Origin: JBDWFY01 sp965275915
GTDB taxonomy: Bacteria > Pseudomonadota > Alphaproteobacteria > Rhizobiales > Stappiaceae
Reading direction: 5' to 3'
DNA: 64,000 nucleotides
NCBI GenBank assembly: GCA_965275915.1
Contig: CBDHYI010000007.1
Coordinates: 1,798,001 to 1,862,000, forward strand
Shown: piece by piece, positions 35,737 through 43,742 of the stretch
Layout of the letters: every line of letters starts with the position of its first letter
How positions within the stretch are numbered: position 1 is the stretch's first letter
Notes under the pieces: model-generated
Told to the model about the DNA's origin: nothing
The model's database searches: none
The model's input: only the letters and a program-made list of their open reading frames with translations
Translations under genes and position numbers: made by a program

Positions 35737-37011
35737 CTAAATGTGGCGCGGCAGCCAGAGAACGATGTCCTTGAATGCGACGATGGCGGCAACTGAGAGC
35801 AGCATCAGCAGGAGAAACGGTAAAACGCCCCGGCTGACGTCCTGCATGTTTGCCTTCCCCACCGCCTGGATGACATAGAGGTTGAGTCCGACCGGCGGCG
35901 TGATCAGTGCGCACTCAACCATGATGACGAAGAAGATACCGAACCAGATCGGGTCGATGCCGAGTGCAATCACCGCCGTGATCAGCACCGGCACCATGAT
36001 CAGCATCATGGAAAGAGCTTCCATGAAAAGCCCCATGATCAGGAGCACAAGCGCGACCAGCGCAATAAAGACAATTGGACTGGTGATGTTGTCGAAGACG
36101 AGCTGCGAAATGTCCTGGGGAATCCTGTAAAGGGCGATGGCCTTCCCGAAAACTTTTGCGCCGGCGACGATCATCAGGATCGCAACCGTCGTTTTCATGG
36201 AGTCATGGATTGCTTCGTAGAGAAGACGCCACGTGAGTGTCTTGGTCACAAGGGTGGTGATGACAAGAGCGCCGAGAAGACCGACGGCAGCGGCCTCCGT
36301 CGGCGTGTACCAGCCCTGGTAGATGCCGGCGATAACCAGAACGGACAGCATGATCGTCGGCAGCGCCTTGCGGCCGCTTCGCAGCCGCTCGCTCCAGCCC
36401 GCCGCGGGTTGCGGCTGGTAGGAGGAAGACACAAGCGCGAAGACCACGGAATAGGCGATGAACAGCAGGATCAGCAGAAAGCCCGGCCCGATCCCGGCGA
36501 TGAACAGCGCCAGAACCGACTCCTCGGTGATCACACCGTAGATAATCATGATCAGGGAAGGTGGAATGAGAATGCCGAGCGTTCCACCGGCCGCCAGCAG
36601 TCCGAAGACGAACGGACGCGGATATCCCCGCTGTGTCATCTCGGGAATCGCGACGGTGCCGATCGTTGCCGCCGTTGCCACGGACGACCCTGATATGGCC
36701 GCGAAAATGCCGCAGGAGATCACTGTGGCGACAGCCAGGCCGCCCGGCATGTGGCCGACCCAGGCCTGCACTGCTTCGAAGAGGTCTTTTCCGACGCCGC
36801 CCCGCAGCATGATATTCGACATCAGTAGAAAAAGCGGTACCGCCACTAGCACGAAACTGTCCATGGCGGACAACAGGCCGGCGGGTGCGATCAATGGAGA
36901 AAATCCACCGAAAAGCAGCAACCCGACGCCAAGGCCGCCGAGAGCGAAAGCGACGGGAATGCCGGACAGAAGCAGGGCAAAAAGAGCAATCAGGACGATC
37001 AGAAGTTCCAT
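35737..37011 (-). CDS. TRAP transporter large permease (DctM type)
   Basis: The 424-residue, 12-span membrane subunit of a TRAP (tripartite ATP-independent periplasmic) importer driven by the sodium gradient. Family features: MELLIVLIALFALLLSGIPV, AISGSSVATAATIGTVAIPE, GYPRPFVFGLLAAGGTLGIL-IPPSLIMIIYG, GWYTPTEAAAVGLLGAL and the C-terminal ALITPPVGLNLYVIQAVGK. The start at 37011 was taken because the longer frame to 37191 is antisense to the small-permease gene in content. Gene order on the minus strand is dctP, dctQ, dctM; 7 bp after dctQ. Confidence 0.94.
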   Translation of the reverse strand: MELLIVLIALFALLLSGIPVAFALGGLGVGLLLFGGFSPLIAPAGLLSAMDSFVLVAVPLFLLMSNIMLRGGVGKDLFEAVQAWVGHMPGGLAVATVISCGIFAAISGSSVATAATIGTVAIPEMTQRGYPRPFVFGLLAAGGTLGILIPPSLIMIIYGVITEESVLALFIAGIGPGFLLILLFIAYSVVFALVSSSYQPQPAAGWSERLRSGRKALPTIMLSVLVIAGIYQGWYTPTEAAAVGLLGALVITTLVTKTLTWRLLYEAIHDSMKTTVAILMIVAGAKVFGKAIALYRIPQDISQLVFDNITSPIVFIALVALVLLIMGLFMEALSMMLIMVPVLITAVIALGIDPIWFGIFFVIMVECALITPPVGLNLYVIQAVGKANMQDVSRGVLPFLLLMLLSVAAIVAFKDIVLWLPRHI

Positions 37012-37018
37012 GGCGCGC

Positions 37019-37513
37019 CTACCTGTTGACCGGGCTCGTGTCGTCGAACGTCGTCGCCACACGGACCGCGCGCGCACAGCATTGCAAAAGCGACAGACAG
37101 AATCCGATCGGTATGCTCGCTTGCATCCACCACGACGGTATGTCGAGCATTGAGCCCGTCGTCCGGCCGCGCTCGAAACTGTCGAAAGCAATGGGTGTTC
37201 CGTACCAGGCTACGATGCCGCAAAACGCTGCGACAAACAGCAACACGCCGAGTTCCTGCAGTTTCCTTGCCCGGGTGCCGAGCAGGTCAACCAGAACGCT
37301 GACGCGGATATGGTTGTTACTCGCGATGAGCGACGATGAACCGGCGAACACTGCCCAGACCATGAACAGGCGCGCCAGTTCCTCGGCCCAGATCGTCGGC
37401 GCGTTGAAAAAGTAGCGTGCCGTTACCTCATAGATGAGCATCACGCCGATGATAAAGAACGCCCCTGCCGCGATGCGCGCTATGACGAGTGATAGGAAGT
37501 CGAGGTATTTCAT
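37019..37513 (-). CDS. TRAP transporter small permease (DctQ type)
   Basis: A 164-residue four-span subunit pairing with the large permease. Typical segments: ARIAAGAFFIIGVMLIYEVT-ARYFFNAPTIWAEELARLF, where the last part is the conserved xxWxEExxR signature, then NNHIRVSVLVDLL and PSWWMQASIPIGFCLSLLQ. Lies between the binding-protein gene and dctM. Confidence 0.93.
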   Translation of the reverse strand: MKYLDFLSLVIARIAAGAFFIIGVMLIYEVTARYFFNAPTIWAEELARLFMVWAVFAGSSSLIASNNHIRVSVLVDLLGTRARKLQELGVLLFVAAFCGIVAWYGTPIAFDSFERGRTTGSMLDIPSWWMQASIPIGFCLSLLQCCARAVRVATTFDDTSPVNR

Positions 37514-37588
37514 GGCTGGAACTTGCCAAACCGCCTGTGTCTCAAAATGAGGATGTTACCGGCAAAACAGCTTTCTCGGCTAGGTTGC

Positions 37589-37609
37589 CTGCCGAAGAAG
37601 GTTCGGCAG
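37589..37609 (-). terminator. Hairpin between TRAP binding-protein gene and dctQ
   Basis: CTGCCGAA / TTCGGCAG with a GAAGG loop, 46 bp past the dctP stop and without a T-run. Such intercistronic hairpins often protect the upstream message so that binding protein exceeds permease. Two other transporter operons in the window have the same arrangement. Confidence 0.5.
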
Positions 37610-37654
37610 CCGAGGCGCTGTAGACGCATTCCCGGCTGCCGGACGACGCCGTTG

Positions 37655-38647
37655 TCAGAGTTGGCTTGCAGCCTCGTGGACTTTGACGCCCAGGGCCCCC
37701 GCATCTTCCAACCAACGTTGGATGACCGGCTGCGACGCCGCCTTCCAAGCGTCGATCTCGCTTTGCGTCGGCATGTACACCGTCATTCCGTTTGCCTTGG
37801 CACTCTCAAATGCTTCGGCTTCAATCTGCCCGACCCGGTCTCTGACATCGATTTCAGCCTGGCGTGCTGCCTCCGAAATCCAGTTCCGCTGCTGGTCAGT
37901 CAGGCCCTGCCAGAACTCTTCGTTCACCAACACGACAAATTCTATGTCTGCGTTGTAGGTCACCGTCACCGTGTCCATTACGTCCCATAGCTTTCGGGAC
38001 TTGACGCCGGATATTCCGGTCATTCCTATGTCGACCGTGCCGCGCTGGTAAGCCAGAAACTGTTCCGATCCCGAAATCAGCGTTGGTGCGCCGCCGATGG
38101 TTTCCACCCAGGAACCAAGGGTTTTTCCGAAGACGCGGACCTTCTTGCCGGTCATGTCCTGCGGCATTGCCACCGGTGCTCCGTTTGAAAGCAGTACGAC
38201 GCCGCCATAGGCCTGCCACCACAAAACCCGGGATCCGGTATCGAGAATCGCCTCGTCGATCATCTGCCGGACAGGGCTCCCCGGTGCTGTGGCCTGACGC
38301 ACTTTTTCCTCGCTGTTGAGCAGAAACGGCATGTAGAAAATGTCAACCGCCGGAATTTCGCCGACAAAACGTGTCAGGGACGCAACGCCCATCTCGATCT
38401 GTCCCGAACCCACGGCCTCCGGCACTTCCTTGTCCTTGTAAAGCTGGGCACTGTCATAAATCTGAACATCGATGGTGCCGTTCGAAGACTCCTCGACCAG
38501 TTGCTCGAACAGAAGCAGATTCTGTCCCAAATGGTTCTTCAGCGGGGTCTGAAGGGTAATGCGGGCAGTGACTTCCGCTGCGGATGCAATCACCGGCAAA
38601 CCGATTACCGCGACCAATACGACCGTTATCTTGAAAAATCGCGACAT
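37655..38647 (-). CDS. TRAP transporter substrate-binding protein (DctP type)
   Basis: A 330-residue periplasmic protein with a signal peptide (FFKITVVLVAVIGLPVIASA) that captures an organic acid for the TRAP permease. Family motifs: QNLLLFEQLVEESSNGTIDV-QIYDSAQLYKD, EAVGSGQIEMGV, GKKVRVFGKTLGSWVETIGG and the Arg region where DctP proteins bind the carboxylate. ATG 38647 is preceded by GGGAGGAAACA. Divergent from HMG-CoA lyase, so the ligand is probably the acid that becomes its CoA substrate. Confidence 0.92.
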   Translation of the reverse strand: MSRFFKITVVLVAVIGLPVIASAAEVTARITLQTPLKNHLGQNLLLFEQLVEESSNGTIDVQIYDSAQLYKDKEVPEAVGSGQIEMGVASLTRFVGEIPAVDIFYMPFLLNSEEKVRQATAPGSPVRQMIDEAILDTGSRVLWWQAYGGVVLLSNGAPVAMPQDMTGKKVRVFGKTLGSWVETIGGAPTLISGSEQFLAYQRGTVDIGMTGISGVKSRKLWDVMDTVTVTYNADIEFVVLVNEEFWQGLTDQQRNWISEAARQAEIDVRDRVGQIEAEAFESAKANGMTVYMPTQSEIDAWKAASQPVIQRWLEDAGALGVKVHEAASQL

Positions 38648-38747
38648 TGTTTCCTCCCGTTTCCACCCGGCTCGACCGGGAGACAATCGGATGCGGGCGC
38701 GCATCCGACCCTCCCTGAGCTATTGGAACACGTTCGCATCAGCCATT

Positions 38748-38810
38748 TTGCATACAATAAAAGCAAAATAAAGTCAAAAATATACATTTATGACCAACTT
38801 TGTATACAAT
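38748..38810. promoter_or_regulatory. Two GntR-type operator candidates in the TRAP/HMG-CoA lyase promoter
   Basis: TTGCATACAA at 38748-38757 and the perfect palindrome TTGTATACAA at 38801-38810 lie in the AT-rich region between divergent dctP (38647) and the lyase gene (38888). ATACAA/TTGTAT half-sites are typical for FCD-type GntR regulators, and such a gene is at 41257. Confidence 0.55.
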
Positions 38811-38887
38811 ATACTTGTTTCACTCACGCGTTTGGTCTATGACTGGCCTGGTGAGACATACCGGCAGAGAAGCACTGGGGACCGAGC

Positions 38888-39835
38888 ATGAAACCCGATG
38901 TTGAAATCATCGACGTTACGTTGCGAGACGGGTTGCAGAATGAAATAGCAACCGTTGACCTTGCGAAAAAGCGTGCGCTGCTCGATCAACTGATTGACGC
39001 AGGTCTGAAGCGCCTGGAAGTGACCAGTTTCACCAATCCGAAGCGTGTGCCGCAGATGGCGGATGCGGAAGCGTTCTTGTCCGGATTGCCGAAGGACGGG
39101 GATGTAACGTTCTCGGCGCTCGTGCTCAACAAGGCCGGTTTCGCCCGCGCCGCTGCCGCCGCTGTCTCTGAAATCAATTTCGTCGTTGTCGCAACCGACA
39201 CATTCAGTCGCTGCAACCAGGGGAAGGACACTGTCCGCATCCTGGAAGACTGGGAATCCATTTCCTCCGAAGCCGGGACTCTCGGCATCAAACGCACCGT
39301 AACCGTCGGTGCGGCCTTCGGCTGTCCCTTCGAGGGCCATGTCGACGAAAAACACGTGACGGATATCGCCGTCCGGGTGGCGGACATCGGCGTCGACGAA
39401 CTGGTGTTTGCCGACACCATCGGCGTCGGGGTGCCTACGGCCGTCAAAAGGCTGGCAGACTTGTTCATGCGCGCGGTTCCCGATGTGCCTTTAAGGGCCC
39501 ATTTCCACAACACCCGAAACACGGGATACGCCAATGCCGTTGCGGCTGTGGAAAGCGGTATTACGCGGCTCGACGCATCCTGCGGCGGTATCGGCGGCTG
39601 CCCGTTCGCACCCGGTGCTGCCGGCAATGTTGCAACCGAAGACCTTGTCTACCTGCTGGAAGGCATGGGCATGAAGACGGATATCGACCGGGACCGTCTT
39701 GCCGCCACCGCCCGCTGGCTGACAGGGGTCGTCCGTCAGCCCGTTCCCGGACAGCTGCATCGTACGCCGCCTTTCCCGCCGGAAATTTCGCATCCGTCCG
39801 TAACTGGTGAAGTGCGCGCAGCCGGCGCGCGCTGA
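38888..39835 (+). CDS. Hydroxymethylglutaryl-CoA lyase
   Basis: Cleaves 3-hydroxy-3-methylglutaryl-CoA to acetyl-CoA and acetoacetate. A 315-residue TIM-barrel of the DRE-metallolyase group: VTLRDGLQNE (Asp14 metal ligand), EVTSFTNPKRVPQMADA, metal ligands His205 and His207 in RAHFHNTRNTG, and the mobile catalytic loop CGGIGGCPFAPGAAGN with Cys238. The GGCPFA loop is specific for HMG-CoA lyases among relatives; a related 3-hydroxyacyl-CoA substrate is possible. Followed 71 bp later by a CoA-transferase, which could supply the CoA ester. Confidence 0.9.
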   Translation: MKPDVEIIDVTLRDGLQNEIATVDLAKKRALLDQLIDAGLKRLEVTSFTNPKRVPQMADAEAFLSGLPKDGDVTFSALVLNKAGFARAAAAAVSEINFVVVATDTFSRCNQGKDTVRILEDWESISSEAGTLGIKRTVTVGAAFGCPFEGHVDEKHVTDIAVRVADIGVDELVFADTIGVGVPTAVKRLADLFMRAVPDVPLRAHFHNTRNTGYANAVAAVESGITRLDASCGGIGGCPFAPGAAGNVATEDLVYLLEGMGMKTDIDRDRLAATARWLTGVVRQPVPGQLHRTPPFPPEISHPSVTGEVRAAGAR

Positions 39836-39906
39836 TATCTTTTGAATGTCCGCTGTTAAGAAGCGAATTGCCGCTTTCCCGACGTCCGTGTCCCGATGGA
39901 GGCATC

Positions 39907-41106
39907 ATGCAATCACTTGAACATCTCTCGATGCTGGATCTTACCCACATGCTGTCCGGACCCTACGGGACAATGCTGCTGGCGGATCTAGGGGTTCAGA
40001 CAATCAAGGTCGAGCCGATCGGTCGGGGCGAAGGGACGCGGCGATTGCTCGCGGATGATCCCGACAACTCCGTCGACGGCATGGGCGCCTATTTCATGAC
40101 GCTCAACCGGAACAAAAAAAGCGTAGCGCTGGACCTGAAAAAAGATTCCGGCCGATCGGTGTTTTATGATCTGGTCAGGCAGGTCGACATCGTGTTTGAC
40201 AATTTTTCTCCGGGGGTGACCGAACGGCTGGGCATCGATTACCCGACGCTGTCGGAGCACAACCCTCGTATCATCACCTGTTCGGTTTCCGGTTTCGGCG
40301 GAACCGGTCCGGGCAGATCGAGGCCCGCATTCGATCTCGTTGCCCAGGGCATGGGTGGCGCCATGTCGATCACCGGCACACCGGAAAGCGGTCCGGTGCG
40401 CTCCGGAATTCCAATCGGCGACCTCGGCGGCGGTCTGTTTGGTGCGCTCGGCGTGCTTGCCGCGGTAGCGGCCAGGGAAAAGTCCGGACGGGGACAGCAT
40501 GTCGACATATCCATGCTGGACGCGCAGATTTCGCTTTTGAACTATATGGCAACCATGCATTTCCTGTCGGGCAAGAATCCCCGGCCGGAAGGAAACGCCC
40601 ATTTTGTTCATGTCCCTTACAATGTCTATCGGACAAAGACGCAACACCTGATTATCGCAGTCATCACAGACAATTTCTGGAACTCCCTCGTCGAAATACT
40701 CGGCGACGATGCGCTTCGCGATCCGCAATTCGACAAACAACCGGGCCGTTTCGAGGCACGCGATTTCATCAATGGACGCATCGCGTTCACCCTGCGGACA
40801 AAAAGCTGCAACGAATGGCTCGAACTGTTCAACGCCGCCCGGATCCCCTGCGCGCCGGTCAACCGGTTGGGCGATGCGCTCCAGGACCGGCAGGTGCAAT
40901 CACGCGGCATGATTGCCGAAGTCGAACTGCCGGGCGGGCAAACGGTCCGCATGCCGGCAAATCCAATCAAGCTTTCCGGCTTCGGCGAAACGCGGTATAC
41001 GTCACCTCCTCTGATCGGTGCACAGACGGACGAAGTTTTGGCTTCGGTACTCGGCTACGGCTCGGAGAAGATCGCACAACTGCGCAATTTGAATGTCGTG
41101 GAGTAG
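39907..41106 (+). CDS. CaiB/BaiF (class III) CoA-transferase
   Basis: Moves CoA between acyl groups through an aspartyl-anhydride. A 399-residue protein: LDLTHMLSGPYGTMLLADLG, KVEPIGRGEGTR, NRNKKSVALDLKKDSG, DNFSPGVTERLGIDY and the catalytic Asp172 in GIPIGDLGGGLFGALG, followed by GRGQHVDISMLDAQISLLNY. ATG 39907 has GGAGG eight bases upstream. Together with the lyase and TRAP importer it suggests import of a branched hydroxydiacid, activation to CoA ester, then cleavage. Donor probably succinyl-CoA; inferred. Confidence 0.9.
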   Translation: MQSLEHLSMLDLTHMLSGPYGTMLLADLGVQTIKVEPIGRGEGTRRLLADDPDNSVDGMGAYFMTLNRNKKSVALDLKKDSGRSVFYDLVRQVDIVFDNFSPGVTERLGIDYPTLSEHNPRIITCSVSGFGGTGPGRSRPAFDLVAQGMGGAMSITGTPESGPVRSGIPIGDLGGGLFGALGVLAAVAAREKSGRGQHVDISMLDAQISLLNYMATMHFLSGKNPRPEGNAHFVHVPYNVYRTKTQHLIIAVITDNFWNSLVEILGDDALRDPQFDKQPGRFEARDFINGRIAFTLRTKSCNEWLELFNAARIPCAPVNRLGDALQDRQVQSRGMIAEVELPGGQTVRMPANPIKLSGFGETRYTSPPLIGAQTDEVLASVLGYGSEKIAQLRNLNVVE

Positions 41107-41256
41107 AGACGGAAACGCTGTCGCTGGCTTGCGCGAGCGGCCTCGCATAATGTTTTGTCGGCGGCAGGCTCCGAAACCGGAGCCTGCCGCTCAATTGATC
41201 GGCAATCGGCAATGTTGATGTCCGATTGAGGCCGAGGCATATGAAGGCTATTCGGG

Positions 41257-41952
41257 ATGACCACATCCACCGAAAAAGCATACAAATTTGTTCGTCAATC
41301 CATTCTTCAAGGCGAATTTCTGCCAGGCATGCGGTTGCGCGAGACTGCAATCGCAGCGACTGCCGATGTCTCGCGGACCCCGGTGCGCGAGGCCTTGCGC
41401 CAGCTCAGTGCGGAAGGTCTCGTCGATTTCGAAGCCAATATGGGAGCCCGCGTTGCATCCTGGTCGCGCGAGGATGCCGAGGAGATAACCGCCATTCGGG
41501 TCCTGCTCGAAGGCTATGCCGCCGAACTGGCGGCCCGTAAGATAACACTGCAGCAGCTGGATGAGCTCAGTTCGGTTCAGAATGAGATGGAGGCTGCAAT
41601 CGATCTTTCCGGCGGCCCCGACTATGGTCGCATCGCCGACAGCAACACGCGGTTTCACAGCCTGATTATCTCCGCCGCCGGAAGCACGCGCATTCAAGGC
41701 ATATTGCAGCAAGTTGTCCAGACACCGCTCAGTCTGCGCAAGTTCGCCGCTTTTGATCGCGATCGCCTGATGCAATCCGTATTCAGCCACCGCGAGATCA
41801 TTTCGGCGCTGAAAATCGGTGACTCGGAACTGGCCGGGGCGATGATGCGCGCGCATCTGCTATCGGCGCGCGCCTATGACGGAAACATGGGACCGGTTAA
41901 TTCACCGGCGAATGATCAGGCGTCCCCGAAACACGGGTCGGATGCCGGCTGA
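41257..41952 (+). CDS. GntR-family regulator (FCD/FadR-type)
   Basis: A 231-residue regulator: winged helix with ESI-type N-terminus (EKAYKFVRQSILQGEFLPGM-RLRETAIAATADVSRTPVRE, ALRQLSAEGLVDFE) and an FCD ligand domain with metal-type residues (NTRFHSLIISAAGSTRI, VFSHREIISALKIGDSELAG, MMRAHLL). It is 150 bp past the CoA-transferase gene on the same strand and most likely controls this module through the TTGYATACAA sites at 38748-38810. Confidence 0.9.
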   Translation: MTTSTEKAYKFVRQSILQGEFLPGMRLRETAIAATADVSRTPVREALRQLSAEGLVDFEANMGARVASWSREDAEEITAIRVLLEGYAAELAARKITLQQLDELSSVQNEMEAAIDLSGGPDYGRIADSNTRFHSLIISAAGSTRIQGILQQVVQTPLSLRKFAAFDRDRLMQSVFSHREIISALKIGDSELAGAMMRAHLLSARAYDGNMGPVNSPANDQASPKHGSDAG

Positions 41953-42188
41953 GCGACCTGTAGACTGGCACTCACCGCAACAGACTCAATTCACACACGG
42001 CGAGCACCGGTCGCCGTTTCTGGCTCTGCGACAGTTCATAGGGGCGCTGTCGGGAGATGTTTTCAAGACGCCACCGGGCGGGAATGTCCGAAATCCGGTT
42101 TTCACACGCTTTTTTCTGCAGGCTTGCGGCGAACTCGTCGCGAACGTGACTTTGGAAACTGGTTTTCCAGCCGGTCCTGGCCAACAGA

Positions 42189-42502
42189 GAAGAGGTTGAT
42201 GCAGGCCCGGCGACGGGCGGGGCTCAGAAGTTTCCCTTCACAGCCTCCGACAAGATCAGCTTGTCAAGGGTGAGATCAGAAACAGCTTTTCGTAACCGCT
42301 CATTTTCTTTCTGAAGACGTTTCAATTCCTTCAGTTGGTCTGTTCCCGTCCCACCATACTGTTTACGCCAACGATAATAGGTTTGCGCGGTGATATGAAC
42401 TTGCCGGATGGCATCGATACGCGACAATCCTTGTCCAACAAGGACGTCAACCTGCCGCAACTTCGAAACACTTTCTTCCGGCTTGCGGCATTTCGTAGAC
42501 AT
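42189..42502 (-). mobile_element. IS3-family insertion sequence remnant (orfA plus first codons of orfB)
   Basis: Intact orfA (42224-42502) overlaps, in the -1 frame, a piece of orfB reading LSPARRRACI (42189-42227) that then breaks off into unrelated sequence. The orfA/orfB overlap with programmed -1 shift is standard for IS3. Without the DDE domain it cannot transpose. No terminal repeats could be identified. It marks the left edge of the C3-sulfonate island. Confidence 0.8.
42224..42502 (-). CDS. IS3-family transposase OrfA
   Basis: A 92-residue helix-turn-helix protein: MSTKCRKPEESVSKLRQVDV, VGQGLSRIDAIRQVHITAQT-YYRWRKQYGG, then the leucine-zipper helix LKELKRLQKENERLRKAVSD-LTLDKLILSEA. 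Complete OrfA length. It binds IS ends in intact elements; here the catalytic OrfB is lost, so it is an orphan. Confidence 0.88.
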   Translation of the reverse strand: MSTKCRKPEESVSKLRQVDVLVGQGLSRIDAIRQVHITAQTYYRWRKQYGGTGTDQLKELKRLQKENERLRKAVSDLTLDKLILSEAVKGNF

Positions 42503-42626
42503 TCAAGATCCTCCGTTTTCATAAACATAACGGCGAACCACTTCAAAGGGCGAGGATCAGCCCCGGTCTATCCGTCGGGACCGACCGTCGCCAATCACAT
42601 CGTCAATGTTGTTAAAGCTCCCAAAT

Positions 42627-42641
42627 TTGCAGTTTATGCAA
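42627..42641. promoter_or_regulatory. LysR-type dyad TTGC-N7-GCAA upstream of cuyA
   Basis: TTGCAGTTTATGCAA, 77 bp before the cuyA start. The same 15-bp arrangement (TTGC-N7-GCAA) occurs upstream of the lysR gene at 51329-51343. It satisfies the T-N11-A rule for LysR sites. Confidence 0.5.
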
Positions 42642-42686
42642 CTTAATGCCTTCTTTTCGAATTTGACGGTGGAAATTTCCTATAGA

Positions 42687-42706
42687 AAATTGAATTAACG
42701 CAATTT
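42687..42706. promoter_or_regulatory. Second dyad AAATTG-N7-GCAATTT before cuyA
   Basis: Imperfect inverted repeat ending 11 bp before the cuyA ATG at 42718, just upstream of the GGAG ribosome site. Its arms match those of the lysR-promoter dyad (AAATTGC/GCAATTT) with a one-base shorter spacer. Probably a regulator contact near the promoter. Confidence 0.4.
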
Positions 42707-42717
42707 GGAGTATTCTT

Positions 42718-43740
42718 ATGCATCTCGCTCGCTATCCTCGCCGCTTCATCGCCCACCTGCCGACACCCTTTGAAAGACTTGACCGTCTGTCCGCAGAGCT
42801 GGGCGGGCCGGAAATCTGGATTAAGCGCGATGATTGCACGGGTCTTTCGACAGGTGGCAACAAGACCCGCAAGCTTGAGTTTCTTATGGCGGAGGCTGAG
42901 CTGCAGGGTGCGGACGTTGTCATGACCCAGGGGGCGACACAGTCAAACCACGCGCGCCAGACCGCAGCTTTTGCCGCAAAGCTTGGCATGGACTGCCATA
43001 TTCTTTTGGAAGATCGGATAGGTTCGAACGACGCTAACTACAACCACAACGGCAACGTTCTCTTGGATCACCTTCATGGTGCGACAACCGAAAAAAGGGC
43101 CGGTGGTTTGGATATGAATGCAGAGATGGAAGCAGTTGCCGATCGTTTCCGCGCTCAAGGGAAAAACGTCTACACCATTCCAGGCGGCGGCTCCAATTCC
43201 ACTGGCGCTCTTGGATATGTCAACTGTGCGTATGAAATGCTGGGTCAGTTTAATGATCGAGGCCTTCGCGTCGATCACATTGTTCACGCCACCGGTAGTG
43301 CAGGAACACAAGCCGGACTGATTGTCGGATTGAAAGCGACCAACGCGCAAATCCCTTTGCTCGGTATCGGCGTGCGTGCGCCCAAGCTGAAACAGGAGGA
43401 AAACGTTTTTAATCTTGCCTGCGCGACCGCTGAGAAGCTGAACTGCGCCGGCGTCGTTAAACGAGAAGATGTCGTTGCGAACACGGACTATGTGGGGAAA
43501 GGCTACGGCATACCGACCGCATCCGGCCTCGAGGCGATTGCAATGTTTGCGGAGCTGGAGTCCATTCTCCTGGACCCGGTCTACTCGGCAAAGGGCGCCG
43601 CGGGTCTCATTGATCTCGTCCGCAAGGGACACTTCAAGAAGAGCGAGCGCATCGTCTTTCTTCATACCGGCGGCTCGGTTGCCCTTTTCGGGTACGATTC
43701 AGCATTCGACTTCCAAAAACGTTGGGTTGAGGCTGCGTAG
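42718..43740 (+). CDS. cuyA: L-cysteate sulfo-lyase / D-cysteine desulfhydrase family
   Basis: PLP enzyme expected to convert cysteate to pyruvate, sulfite and ammonium. The 340-residue protein follows CuyA closely: MHLARYPRRFIAHLPTPFER, GPEIWIKRDDCTGLSTGGNK with PLP lysine K49, TQGATQSNHARQTAAFAAKL, EDRIGSNDANYNHNGNVLLD, IPGGGSNSTGALGYVNCAYE and HATGSAGTQAG. D-cysteine desulfhydrase shares this fold, but the neighbouring HpsN-like enzyme and TRAP importer favour cysteate. ATG preceded by GGAG. First gene of a four-gene operon with aminotransferase (2-bp gap), racemase and dehydrogenase. Confidence 0.88.
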   Translation: MHLARYPRRFIAHLPTPFERLDRLSAELGGPEIWIKRDDCTGLSTGGNKTRKLEFLMAEAELQGADVVMTQGATQSNHARQTAAFAAKLGMDCHILLEDRIGSNDANYNHNGNVLLDHLHGATTEKRAGGLDMNAEMEAVADRFRAQGKNVYTIPGGGSNSTGALGYVNCAYEMLGQFNDRGLRVDHIVHATGSAGTQAGLIVGLKATNAQIPLLGIGVRAPKLKQEENVFNLACATAEKLNCAGVVKREDVVANTDYVGKGYGIPTASGLEAIAMFAELESILLDPVYSAKGAAGLIDLVRKGHFKKSERIVFLHTGGSVALFGYDSAFDFQKRWVEAA

Positions 43741-43742
43741 GG

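Noticed and set aside
41953..42188. Possible remainder of IS3 orfB
   Set aside because: Apart from the first eleven codons near 42227, no DDE-domain residues could be recognised in any frame.
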